From assembly GCA_947040495.1 (NCBI GenBank), contig CAMRBQ010000014.1:1-42582 (forward strand): a stretch of 42,582 nucleotides of DNA. Reading direction: 5' to 3'. The position numbers and the translations under genes were made by a program. The DNA comes from an uncultured Spirochaetia bacterium (GTDB lineage Bacteria > Spirochaetota > Brachyspiria > Brachyspirales > Brachyspiraceae). Positions within the stretch are counted from its first letter, which is position 1; each line of letters opens with the position of its first letter. Under the pieces are notes generated by a model that worked only from the letters and a program-made list of their open reading frames with translations, was not told where the DNA came from and did no database searches. Positions 33,853-41,849 of this stretch are shown one piece after another.

Positions 33853-35211
33853 TTACATTAATTTATTTAAATCATCCATCGAAAGACCCATGCCTTCCAT
33901 GTTCTTCATTAAATTTGCCATTTTATTTTTACTACCAAGCATGTTTTTCACCATATCAAATTGCTTGATCAACTGATTAATCTCATACATATTTGTACCA
34001 CTACCATTAGCAATACGCATTTTTCTCGAATTATTCAAAGGAAACAACGATAAACGCTCTTTCTTTGTCATCGATTGTATAATCGCTTTAAATTGCTTTA
34101 TCTGCCTCTCTTGCTTATCTATCAAAGATTTATCTATATTAGAAGGCATATTAGGCATCATATCCATAATCTTCGTAATACCTCCCATCTTATTCGATGC
34201 ATCTATCTGCAACAAAAAATCATTGAAATCAAAATTATTTTCAATAACTTTCTGTAACATCTCTTCTGCTTCTTTCTGACTTATCGCCTCTTGAGCCTTA
34301 GCTACAAGTTTAACAATATCACCCATCCCAAGTATACGTGAAGCAAAACGCTCGGCATCAAATTCATCTAAATCTTCTGTATGCTCACCTGTACCAATAA
34401 ATCTAACATCACTACCTGTAGCATATTTTAAAGATAGGGCAGCCCCGCCCTTAACATCAGAATCAAACTTGGTCAAAAGAACGCCATCTATACCGATAGC
34501 ATTTTTAAAAGATGACGCAACATCAAACAAACTTTGACCTATTGTAGAATCAACAACAAGTATTTTATCATGAACTTTGACAGTATTTTGTATCCTTCTA
34601 AGTTCAAGCATCATCTCATCATCTATCTCAAGTCGCCCAGCCGTATCCACTATAACAAGATTACACATCTCTTTTTTAGCAGATACCAGTGCTTTTTTTA
34701 AAATTTTATAGGCTTTTTTTTCTTTTGTATCTATATAAGAATGTACACCTATACTATCAGCAAGCACTCGAAGTTGTTCCATCGCAGCAGGTCTATGAAC
34801 ATCAAGCCCAACAAGCATAACACGCCTTTTGCTTTTATAATATCTAGCAAGCTTTGCCGCACTCGTTGTCTTTCCAGAACCCTGCAAACCAAATAAAAGA
34901 ACCACACTAGTCTTTTCTATAGGCTCAAGTTTTAAACCTTTGTCTTCCGAACCTATTAAATTAACAAGTGTTTTATGAACTGATGCGATAAACTGCTCAT
35001 CAGCATTAACTGTTTCAATACGTTCTTGCCCCAAAGCATACTTTTTCGCTTCTTCTATAAAGACTTGAGCTACATCATAAGATACATCGGCCTTTAATAA
35101 GGCTTCTTTTATTAAAAGTAGAGAATCTGTTACTTCCTTCTCAGTAATAACTTTTTTCCCTCTTATCTTTGAAAGTACAGAACTAACTGATCCTGTAAGT
35201 GTATCAAACAT
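33853..35211 (-). CDS. ffh: Signal recognition particle GTPase Ffh
   Basis: A 452-residue protein that binds signal sequences of nascent membrane proteins and the SRP RNA and docks on FtsY. Domain order is an N-terminal helical domain, then the G domain with GLQGSGKTT (108-116), DVHRPAAMEQL, DTAGR and TKFD, then a Met-rich M domain (MGGITKIMDMMPNMP, MRIANGSGTNMYEINQL). Length is normal. It is the first gene of the leftward operon, behind a sigma70-type promoter. No SRP RNA gene was seen nearby. Confidence 0.97.
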   Translation of the reverse strand: MFDTLTGSVSSVLSKIRGKKVITEKEVTDSLLLIKEALLKADVSYDVAQVFIEEAKKYALGQERIETVNADEQFIASVHKTLVNLIGSEDKGLKLEPIEKTSVVLLFGLQGSGKTTSAAKLARYYKSKRRVMLVGLDVHRPAAMEQLRVLADSIGVHSYIDTKEKKAYKILKKALVSAKKEMCNLVIVDTAGRLEIDDEMMLELRRIQNTVKVHDKILVVDSTIGQSLFDVASSFKNAIGIDGVLLTKFDSDVKGGAALSLKYATGSDVRFIGTGEHTEDLDEFDAERFASRILGMGDIVKLVAKAQEAISQKEAEEMLQKVIENNFDFNDFLLQIDASNKMGGITKIMDMMPNMPSNIDKSLIDKQERQIKQFKAIIQSMTKKERLSLFPLNNSRKMRIANGSGTNMYEINQLIKQFDMVKNMLGSKNKMANLMKNMEGMGLSMDDLNKLM

Positions 35212-35261
35212 AGCTATCTCTTCACAAAAAAATATAAAATACAGTCCAACTGTAGCTAGTA

Positions 35262-35289
35262 ATTATATGCGTATCTATAAAAAAGTCAA
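35262..35289 (-). promoter_or_regulatory. Sigma70 promoter for the ffh operon
   Basis: On the minus strand TTGACT-N16-TATAAT, with the -10 at 35262-35267 and the -35 at 35284-35289, about 50 bases before ffh. A small palindrome TACAGTCCAACTGTA in the leader (35240-35254) could form a weak hairpin. Confidence 0.65.
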
Positions 35290-35404
35290 ATATAAAATGT
35301 ATATAATTTTCCAAAATTAAATCATTATTTTATATTTACACTAATTACAAGCAAAAATCATTTATTCATAATATATAATCCAATAGTTTAATTAAATTAT
35401 TTAT

Positions 35405-35431
35405 TAATCAATTTTTTCAATATCCCGATAA
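35405..35431 (+). promoter_or_regulatory. Candidate flagellar sigma28-type promoter for flgI
   Basis: TAAT-N15-CCCGATAA resembles the FliA consensus TAAA-N15-GCCGATAA and lies 37 bases before the flgI start. The -10 part differs at one position; the -35 part is short and could be chance. Confidence 0.4.
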
Positions 35432-35467
35432 TAATAAAAATGCTAAAAATTTAGAAGGCAATAGTAA

Positions 35468-36472
35468 ATGAAAAAAATACTTGTAATACTTTTTATCGCT
35501 CTAACAATACCAAATATAAGCCTTATGGCAAAAGCAACATCAAGAATTAAAGATATAACATATATCAAAGGTATAAGGAAAAACCAATTACGTGGATATG
35601 GTCTTGTGGTCGGGCTCTCTGGCAAAGGCGATAGTAGTCAAAACCCTATTACAAAAGCCACTGTTGAAAACTTTCTCAATAACATAGGTATAAATATAGA
35701 GTCTGACTCATTTCAGACAAAAAACCTCGCTGTGGTTATAGTTACTACAGAAATAGATGCCTTTGCACATGAAGGCGATAGAATAACAGTACAAGTTTCT
35801 AGCATAGGGGATGCAAAATCACTAGCAGGCGGGATATTATTACAAACAGCATTAAAGGGTGCTGATGATACTATCTATGCAGTAGCACAAGGACCTATAA
35901 TAGTTGCTGATAAAAAGGCTCTCACAACTGCATCATTGCCACAGGGTGCTATTATCGAAAAAACTATAACATCGCAATATATAGAAGAAAATACATTTAC
36001 ACTTATCCTCAACAATGCTGATTTTAAAACAATACAAAATATAAGTACATCTATCAAAGAAAATTATCCTGATGCCGCTATTACAAATAGTAGTATGAAA
36101 AATATCACTGTTACAATACCTACCGAATACAATGATAATAAAATAGAGTTTATCTCTTTAATACAAGCACTTGAAGTAGAATCTGACGTCAATGCCAGGG
36201 TTGTTATTGATGAAAAAAGTGGCGTTGTTGTTATAGGCGAAGATGTTAGAGTTTCTAGTGCGGGCATAAGTATCGCAGGAATGAAAATAGAAATAGACCC
36301 ATTAACAGGCGAAAAAAAGTCTGACCCAAATATAAAAATTGACGATTCTACCACAGTCGAAGCATTAGTAAATAATCTTAATGCCCTTGGTGTAGATATA
36401 AAAGATACAATACAAATACTTATAGCATTAAAAAATGCAGGTGCTTTGCAGGCTGAAATAGTACTACAATAA
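35468..36472 (+). CDS. flgI: Flagellar P-ring protein FlgI
   Basis: A 334-residue periplasmic protein that forms the P ring around the flagellar rod. A signal peptide (ILVILFIALTIPNISLMA) is followed by the conserved start SRIKDITYIKGIRKNQLRGYGLVVGLSGKGDS. Later come GDRITVQVSSIGDAKSLAGG, the TLILNNADF repeat region and the end VEALVNNLNALGVDIKD. Length is slightly shorter than in enterobacteria (about 350-365) but complete. AAGG precedes the ATG. No other flagellar gene is nearby; ruvC follows 94 bases later on the same strand. Confidence 0.95.
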   Translation: MKKILVILFIALTIPNISLMAKATSRIKDITYIKGIRKNQLRGYGLVVGLSGKGDSSQNPITKATVENFLNNIGINIESDSFQTKNLAVVIVTTEIDAFAHEGDRITVQVSSIGDAKSLAGGILLQTALKGADDTIYAVAQGPIIVADKKALTTASLPQGAIIEKTITSQYIEENTFTLILNNADFKTIQNISTSIKENYPDAAITNSSMKNITVTIPTEYNDNKIEFISLIQALEVESDVNARVVIDEKSGVVVIGEDVRVSSAGISIAGMKIEIDPLTGEKKSDPNIKIDDSTTVEALVNNLNALGVDIKDTIQILIALKNAGALQAEIVLQ

Positions 36473-36566
36473 CATATCAAAATATATTTACTATTTTATT
36501 GGCTTATGAGATTAAGATAATAATAAAAATCAAGCGAGAGCTATCGCATAACATACTAGGAAAATA

Positions 36567-37037
36567 ATGACACTTGGAATAGACCCCGGATATGGTAGAT
36601 GTGGTTATGCCTTCATCGAAAGAGCTGGCAATAAATATAGCATTATAGAAGCATCTACAATATATACAGATAAAAACACCGACCATGCCAAAAGACTTTT
36701 AGAAATATATGAACACCTTGATACTCTAATAAAAAAATACAAGCCCGATAATGCCTCTATAGAAACTCTGTTCTTTTCAAAAAACACAAAAACAGCACTC
36801 AAAGTATCTGAGGCTCGTGGTATCATATTACTTGTTTTGGCAAAAAATAATATTGAATATTGTGAATATAATCCAAGAGAAATAAAACTTAGTGTTACTG
36901 GCAATGGTAATTCTACAAAAGAATCTGTAATAAAAATGGTATCTATATTTACGGGCATAAATATCAAAGAGGACGATTCTGCCGATGCTGTTGCTGTTGC
37001 AATCTCGCATGCTTCCAAAAATATATTAAAAAAATAA
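36567..37037 (+). CDS. ruvC: Holliday junction resolvase RuvC
   Basis: A 156-residue endonuclease that cuts Holliday junctions with RuvAB. The four acidic catalytic residues are in place: Asp6 (LGIDPGYGRCGY), Glu66 (ASIETLFF), and Asp137 and Asp140 (DDSADAVAVAISHA). The length is normal. AGGA precedes the ATG. The gene follows flgI and converges on the module 3 URO-D gene. Confidence 0.96.
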   Translation: MTLGIDPGYGRCGYAFIERAGNKYSIIEASTIYTDKNTDHAKRLLEIYEHLDTLIKKYKPDNASIETLFFSKNTKTALKVSEARGIILLVLAKNNIEYCEYNPREIKLSVTGNGNSTKESVIKMVSIFTGINIKEDDSADAVAVAISHASKNILKK

Positions 37038-37135
37038 ATATTACATCTACTTAAAAAATATTGAGTAGCATATAATGTCTATAACTTTATACCCTACTCA
37101 ATTAATTAAAAACAGTCTACTAAAAACACAAAATA

Positions 37136-38155
37136 TTATTTTGCATTTTGACTACGAAATACATCCATCATAGCAAGTATGTTCTCTGGTAGAATGTCAT
37201 GAGTAACAGCATGGGTAGGAGCTGCGATATACCCACCGCCTTTTGACATAATTTCCATAATTCTTTTTGTCTCCGATTTAATTGTTCCAACATCAGAATC
37301 AACCAGAAGCTGCTGTGTACTTATACCTCCCCAAAAAGATAAATCAGCCCCATATTCTTTTTTTATTTTCTGTATATCATATATTTCAGGTTGAAATGTT
37401 TGATAACAATCAAGACCCAATTCAATAAGGTCAGGAAAAACATCTTGTACATCACCACATGAATGCTGCACAATATATTTACCCTTAGATTTTACAGTAT
37501 CATACATTTTTTTGATACATGGCTTTACAAATTTTTTCCAATATTTTGGGCCCATTATTAAACCCTTCTGTTGTCCCCAATCATCACCAAAATATATACC
37601 ATCAATATCATCATATTCAAGGGCAATATTTATTAATTTGATATTATATTCACATATCTGTTCAAAAAATCTTTCTAATTTAGCCTCCGATGTAATCATA
37701 TACATAAGCACATTTTCCATCCCAACAAGGCTCCAAGCCCTCTCAAATACACTAAAACCAAAGCCTGCCATCACAAATTTATCTTCTCTTGCTTTTATCA
37801 TATCTTCATATTCTTTTCGCAACCTCTTTTCATCAATGACAGGAAATGTATAACTATAATTTTCTATATCTTTAATAACATACTCATCAACAACGCCTAT
37901 ATCTTTATCAACACTACTCCTATTCCATACAACACCAAAATCATCCTTGAAATGCTCTGGTTTATCACTAATCTCTGTAGGCCATCCCCAATATTGTATA
38001 TATTTTAGATGTAGCCCCCATTTATCATCAAAATTTTTATCATTTAAATGCGATGCTATTATATTATGTTCTTCCTGTGTGAATTCAACAAAATATGGCA
38101 CAATATCTGTTTGCTTATGATTTAATGCATCAATAACTCTTTCTTTTCTAGTCAT
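37136..38155 (-). CDS. URO-D superfamily protein (module 3)
   Basis: A 339-residue cytosolic protein of the uroporphyrinogen decarboxylase superfamily, starting TRKERVIDALNHKQTDIVP. TIM-barrel features include DGIYFGDDWGQQKGLIMGP and LSFWGGIST. The His-x-Cys pair is His231/Cys233 in VQHSCGDVQD. About 82 residues later, APTHAVTHDILPEN has His (315 or 319) where MtaA-type enzymes have the third zinc-ligand Cys. It lacks the HemE signature motifs. It is the last gene of a leftward operon, 29 bases after the binding-protein gene, so it probably acts on the imported compound. The reaction is unknown. Confidence 0.87.
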   Translation of the reverse strand: MTRKERVIDALNHKQTDIVPYFVEFTQEEHNIIASHLNDKNFDDKWGLHLKYIQYWGWPTEISDKPEHFKDDFGVVWNRSSVDKDIGVVDEYVIKDIENYSYTFPVIDEKRLRKEYEDMIKAREDKFVMAGFGFSVFERAWSLVGMENVLMYMITSEAKLERFFEQICEYNIKLINIALEYDDIDGIYFGDDWGQQKGLIMGPKYWKKFVKPCIKKMYDTVKSKGKYIVQHSCGDVQDVFPDLIELGLDCYQTFQPEIYDIQKIKKEYGADLSFWGGISTQQLLVDSDVGTIKSETKRIMEIMSKGGGYIAAPTHAVTHDILPENILAMMDVFRSQNAK

Positions 38156-38184
38156 AATATATATTCCTTTTAATCTTACTAATG

Positions 38185-39210
38185 CTAATTAGCATTTTCT
38201 TTCATAACATCTTTATAATTTTCTGGAGTAACCATTATAGCACCGAGTGGATACATACCAAATTCTTGCCCTTCTTTTTTATATTCAGCAAATATTTTTT
38301 TACCCTCAAGTATATGCTCCATCATAGCAGTAGCAACGGCTACACCATTAACTTCAGCACTAAAATATGCTGCCGACTTCATAGCACTATAATCTTTTTT
38401 AAACTCATCCTTTGCATGATAACCACCCAAGCCGACAACAACCGCCTCTCCATCAAGTCCAGCCTGTTCTAATGCTCTAACAGCACCCAAAGCACCTTCT
38501 TCATTTGCAGCTGTAACAAACCATTTTTTATATTTTGGATTTGCTGTTATAGTTGCTGCCATAACATTATACCCCTTCTCTATTTCACCATTATAATCTG
38601 CTTTAATTATTTGTTCTTTTGGAAACTCGCTATATAATCTAGTAAAAGCTTCATACTGCCCTTCTGCTCTTGGAACACATGAACTTACTGTATCCATTGT
38701 AAGTATAGCATATCCTGTACTTGCAATATCCTCTACCAAATTATTTTCTTTTATATGATTCACAAGCCATTCTGACGACTGCTGTCCAACCAAAAATGCA
38801 TCTAATTCTAAAGACGGGGCTAGTCTTACACCATTTTCAATTATTGGGTCAGCATCTGCAAGTAATGGGATACCAGCCTCTTTAGTTTTGCTAATAGTAA
38901 CCCTACTTAAATTTTTATCTGGAATGCATGCTATAATTCCATCCACATTTTGTGCTATTACATTATCTAATGCCGCAATATATAAATCTGGTTGCATTCT
39001 AGCATCCAACATTATTACATCCTTAGCACCCATTTTCAATGCTTGCTCTTTTAATGATTTTGATACATCCTGAAACCATTGTTGATCTAATGATTTACAG
39101 ATATAAGCCAAAACTATTTCATCTTTTTCACTTGCATTCTCTTTCTCATTAGAACATGAAGATAAAAATAAACAAGCAATCAAAACTAATAACAAAACTA
39201 CTTTTTTCAT
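38185..39210 (-). CDS. Sugar ABC transporter binding lipoprotein, AraF-like
   Basis: A 341-residue type 1 periplasmic binding protein with a lipobox LSSC (Cys 19 from the chosen start). The fold begins IVLAYICKSLDQQWFQ and shows AALDNVIAQNVDGIIACIPD, close in pattern to L-arabinose-binding protein AraF of the CUT2 family. I chose the ATG at 39210: GGGAG lies 8 bases before it and the signal peptide starts right there. The TTG at 39225, which would add MGVDV, overlaps that site and is unlikely. It lies between the permease and the module 3 URO-D gene. The ligand is not certain to be arabinose. Confidence 0.92.
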   Translation of the reverse strand: MKKVVLLLVLIACLFLSSCSNEKENASEKDEIVLAYICKSLDQQWFQDVSKSLKEQALKMGAKDVIMLDARMQPDLYIAALDNVIAQNVDGIIACIPDKNLSRVTISKTKEAGIPLLADADPIIENGVRLAPSLELDAFLVGQQSSEWLVNHIKENNLVEDIASTGYAILTMDTVSSCVPRAEGQYEAFTRLYSEFPKEQIIKADYNGEIEKGYNVMAATITANPKYKKWFVTAANEEGALGAVRALEQAGLDGEAVVVGLGGYHAKDEFKKDYSAMKSAAYFSAEVNGVAVATAMMEHILEGKKIFAEYKKEGQEFGMYPLGAIMVTPENYKDVMKENAN

Positions 39211-39248
39211 AACATCTACTCCCAATATTTTATTTTTATTTTTTAAAT

Positions 39249-40247
39249 TTATTTAGACTTATTCTTATTACGTAGATAATCAAATGATAAAGCTATAATT
39301 AAAAGCGAGCCCTTAGCAACATTTTGCCAAAACGATTGTACATTTAATACTTGTAGCCCATTGTTAAAACCCTGTAGTACAAATATACCCAAAACAGTAC
39401 CTACTATAGTACCAACACCACCTTTGAATGCAATACCACCAAGTATCGCAGCAGTTACAGCATCAAATTCAAGCCCTACCGATGCGGAAGGATGCCCTGT
39501 GTTCATTCTTGAAGCCAAAAGCATTCCAGCTAATGATGCAAGACCTGCATTTATCATATACAATTTTATTATTATTTTATCATAATTTATACCCGCAAAC
39601 CTTGCTGCCTCTTTATTACCACCTATATAATAAATATTACGCCCAAAACATGTATATTTCAAAAGTACGTAGAATATAATTACAACTATAAATAATATCC
39701 ATACTGGTATTGGTAAACCAAATATTCTACTAGAACCAATAGCAATAAATGCTTCACTAAATATTGGAGCTGCCTTTCCATCATTTATTATATAAGCGAA
39801 GCCTCTTACAATAGACATTGTAGCAAGTGTAGCAATAAATGGCTCTAATTTTATACGCAATATAAGCTGTGAATTTATAAATCCAATTATAACACCACAA
39901 ATAAGCACTATTAAAATCGCTCCCCAAATAGGAAAATTGCTCGCAAGCAAAACTCCAACAAGCACACCAGAAAATCCTGAAATTGAACCCGGAGAAAGGT
40001 CTACATGCCCTGCTATAAGTAGTGAAGATTCCCCTATTGCCACAAGCCCCATAAGAGAGCCTGCTACAAGTATATTTATAATATTTGCAGTTGAAAGATA
40101 ATTGCTATTTATAGATGCAAACATAATACACATAGCTATAGCTGCTATAACCATGCCTGATCTATCATTAGAAAAAATCTTCTTAGACATCCCAATAACG
40201 TTTGTTTTTTTCACCAGATATACCTCACTAAAATTTTTATTTTTCAT
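39249..40247 (-). CDS. Sugar ABC transporter permease, RbsC/AraH type
   Basis: An inner-membrane permease of the CUT2 class, 332 residues, with eight to ten helices and the family pattern LVAIGESSLLIAGHVDLSPGSI, then GGNKEAARFAGINYDKI and AAILGGIAFKGGVGTIVG. The ATG at 40247 overlaps the end of the ATPase gene by 11 bases and has no clear ribosome site. A GTG at 40214 (codon 12) has GAGG 8 bases before it and may be the true start, giving a product beginning MKKTNVIGMSKK. It is part of the ATPase-permease-binding protein-URO-D operon. Confidence 0.93.
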   Translation of the reverse strand: MKNKNFSEVYLVKKTNVIGMSKKIFSNDRSGMVIAAIAMCIMFASINSNYLSTANIINILVAGSLMGLVAIGESSLLIAGHVDLSPGSISGFSGVLVGVLLASNFPIWGAILIVLICGVIIGFINSQLILRIKLEPFIATLATMSIVRGFAYIINDGKAAPIFSEAFIAIGSSRIFGLPIPVWILFIVVIIFYVLLKYTCFGRNIYYIGGNKEAARFAGINYDKIIIKLYMINAGLASLAGMLLASRMNTGHPSASVGLEFDAVTAAILGGIAFKGGVGTIVGTVLGIFVLQGFNNGLQVLNVQSFWQNVAKGSLLIIALSFDYLRNKNKSK

Positions 40248-41733
40248 GTGTCATTGCAAGTGATAATATTTTTTCTTCGCTTGCCTCATCTCTATCTATT
40301 TCACCAACGATAGTTGCATTTTGCATAACATATATTCTATTTGAAATACCCATAACCTCAGGGAGTTCTGACGATATAAGAAATATTGCCATCCCGTTTT
40401 TAGCAAGTTCATAAATAATTTTATATATTTCAAGCTTTGCCCCAACATCTATACCCTTTGTAGGCTCATCCAATATTAATATATTAGGCTTTGCTGCTAA
40501 CACTCTGGATAATATTGCTTTTTGTTGATTGCCACCACTTAAAAACATTATCTTTTTATGAATATCAGATGTTTTAATATTTAACATTGATATACTGTCT
40601 ATGGCTAATTTTTCTTCTAATTTTTTACTTATAATACCAAACTTACATAACATTTTTAGGGATATCATACTAATATTTTCTTTCAAAGAGCATATTGGCA
40701 CAATCCCCTGCCCTTTTCTATCTTCAGGACACATACAAATGCCTTTACTAAGTGCATCTTCCACACTTTTTATATTTACTTCTTGCCCATTAATTTTTAT
40801 GATACCCGATATTTTTTTATCCACTCCAAATATAGCATTGGCAACCTCAGTCCTTCCCGAACCAACTAAACCTGAAAATCCGACAACTTCTCGTTCACGT
40901 ATATAAAATGATGCATTATTAACATGCTTAGTTGTAAGATTTTCGACTTCTATAACAGTTTTTCCAATCCCTTCTTTGGGAATTTTATAACTATCAAATA
41001 TATCTCCTAAATCACGACCAACCATAAGTCTTACAAGCTCTTCTGAATTTGTTTTATTCGAATCCCTTTTAGCAACATACTCTCCATCTTTAAAAACAAT
41101 AACTCTATCGCATATTTCAAATATTTCTTTCAACCTATGCGATACATATAAAATGATTTTTCCTTTTTCTTTCAAAATATTTATTATCTTAAATAAAGCT
41201 GTAACTTCTTTATCCGATAAACTGGCAGTAGGTTCATCAAAAGCAATTATTTTAATATTACGATTATATGCTTTCATCACCTCTACCATTTGTTGATGTG
41301 CTATACTGATATCTTTAACTTTATCTGTTGGTTTAATAGGAATCTCAAATTGCTCTATAATTTTTTCAGTATCTTTATACAATTTTTTATAATCTATAAT
41401 ATTTGTTTTAGATGTAGGTAAATGACCTATAAATATATTTTCAGCAACAGTCACTTCATCTATTATTTGCCTCTCTTGATATATAATACTAATACCTGCT
41501 TCAATAGCTTCCCGTGGAGATTTGAAAAAACATTTATTACCATCTATAAAATAATCCCCTGAAGTTTGAGTATAATCTCCATTTAATATTTTTAGTAAAG
41601 TTGATTTGCCCGCACCATTCTCTCCAAGAAGTGCCACAATTTCCCCACCATTAATTTCAAAGCTCATATTACTCAAAGCCTTAATACCTGAAAATTCCAT
41701 GGTTATATTTTTAAATTCTAATGTATGTTCCAA
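40237..41733 (-). CDS. Sugar ABC transporter ATPase, RbsA/AraG/MglA type
   Basis: A 498-residue duplicated ATPase that powers a CUT2 importer. The first domain has Walker A GENGAGKST (37-45), FDEPTASLS (Walker B) and SHRLKEIFEICD. The second has the degenerate Walker-like GLVGSGRTE, the signature LSGGNQQKAILSR and LDEPTKGIDVGAK. This asymmetric layout and length are typical of the class. It is the first gene of the leftward operon and divergent from the PocR-AraC regulator. Confidence 0.96.
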   Translation of the reverse strand: MEHTLEFKNITMEFSGIKALSNMSFEINGGEIVALLGENGAGKSTLLKILNGDYTQTSGDYFIDGNKCFFKSPREAIEAGISIIYQERQIIDEVTVAENIFIGHLPTSKTNIIDYKKLYKDTEKIIEQFEIPIKPTDKVKDISIAHQQMVEVMKAYNRNIKIIAFDEPTASLSDKEVTALFKIINILKEKGKIILYVSHRLKEIFEICDRVIVFKDGEYVAKRDSNKTNSEELVRLMVGRDLGDIFDSYKIPKEGIGKTVIEVENLTTKHVNNASFYIREREVVGFSGLVGSGRTEVANAIFGVDKKISGIIKINGQEVNIKSVEDALSKGICMCPEDRKGQGIVPICSLKENISMISLKMLCKFGIISKKLEEKLAIDSISMLNIKTSDIHKKIMFLSGGNQQKAILSRVLAAKPNILILDEPTKGIDVGAKLEIYKIIYELAKNGMAIFLISSELPEVMGISNRIYVMQNATIVGEIDRDEASEEKILSLAMTHEK

Positions 41734-41763
41734 ACCTAATACTCTCTTAAATTATTTATAATA

Positions 41764-41791
41764 TTTACTTTAGTCAAAAAAAATCTATAAT
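41764..41791 (+). promoter_or_regulatory. Candidate promoter for the PocR-AraC regulator
   Basis: TTTACT-N16-TATAAT in the 116-base gap between the divergent ABC operon and regulator gene. Further in, ATTACA (41799) and TGTAAT (41823) form a spaced inverted pair that could be a regulator site. Confidence 0.4.
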
Positions 41792-41849
41792 TAAAGCATT
41801 ACATAAAAAAAACTAGCATAATTGTAATATTATAGGATAATAAAAAACA

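Noticed and set aside
26514..38155. The three URO-D proteins as HemE (heme biosynthesis)
   Set aside because: They lack the HemE N-terminal substrate motifs, carry a His-x-Cys pair not used by HemE, and no other heme genes are present. Their neighbours are importers.
39211..39225. TTG start adding MGVDV to the AraF-like binding protein
   Set aside because: It overlaps the ribosome site GGGAG that serves the ATG at 39210, and the signal peptide begins exactly at that ATG.
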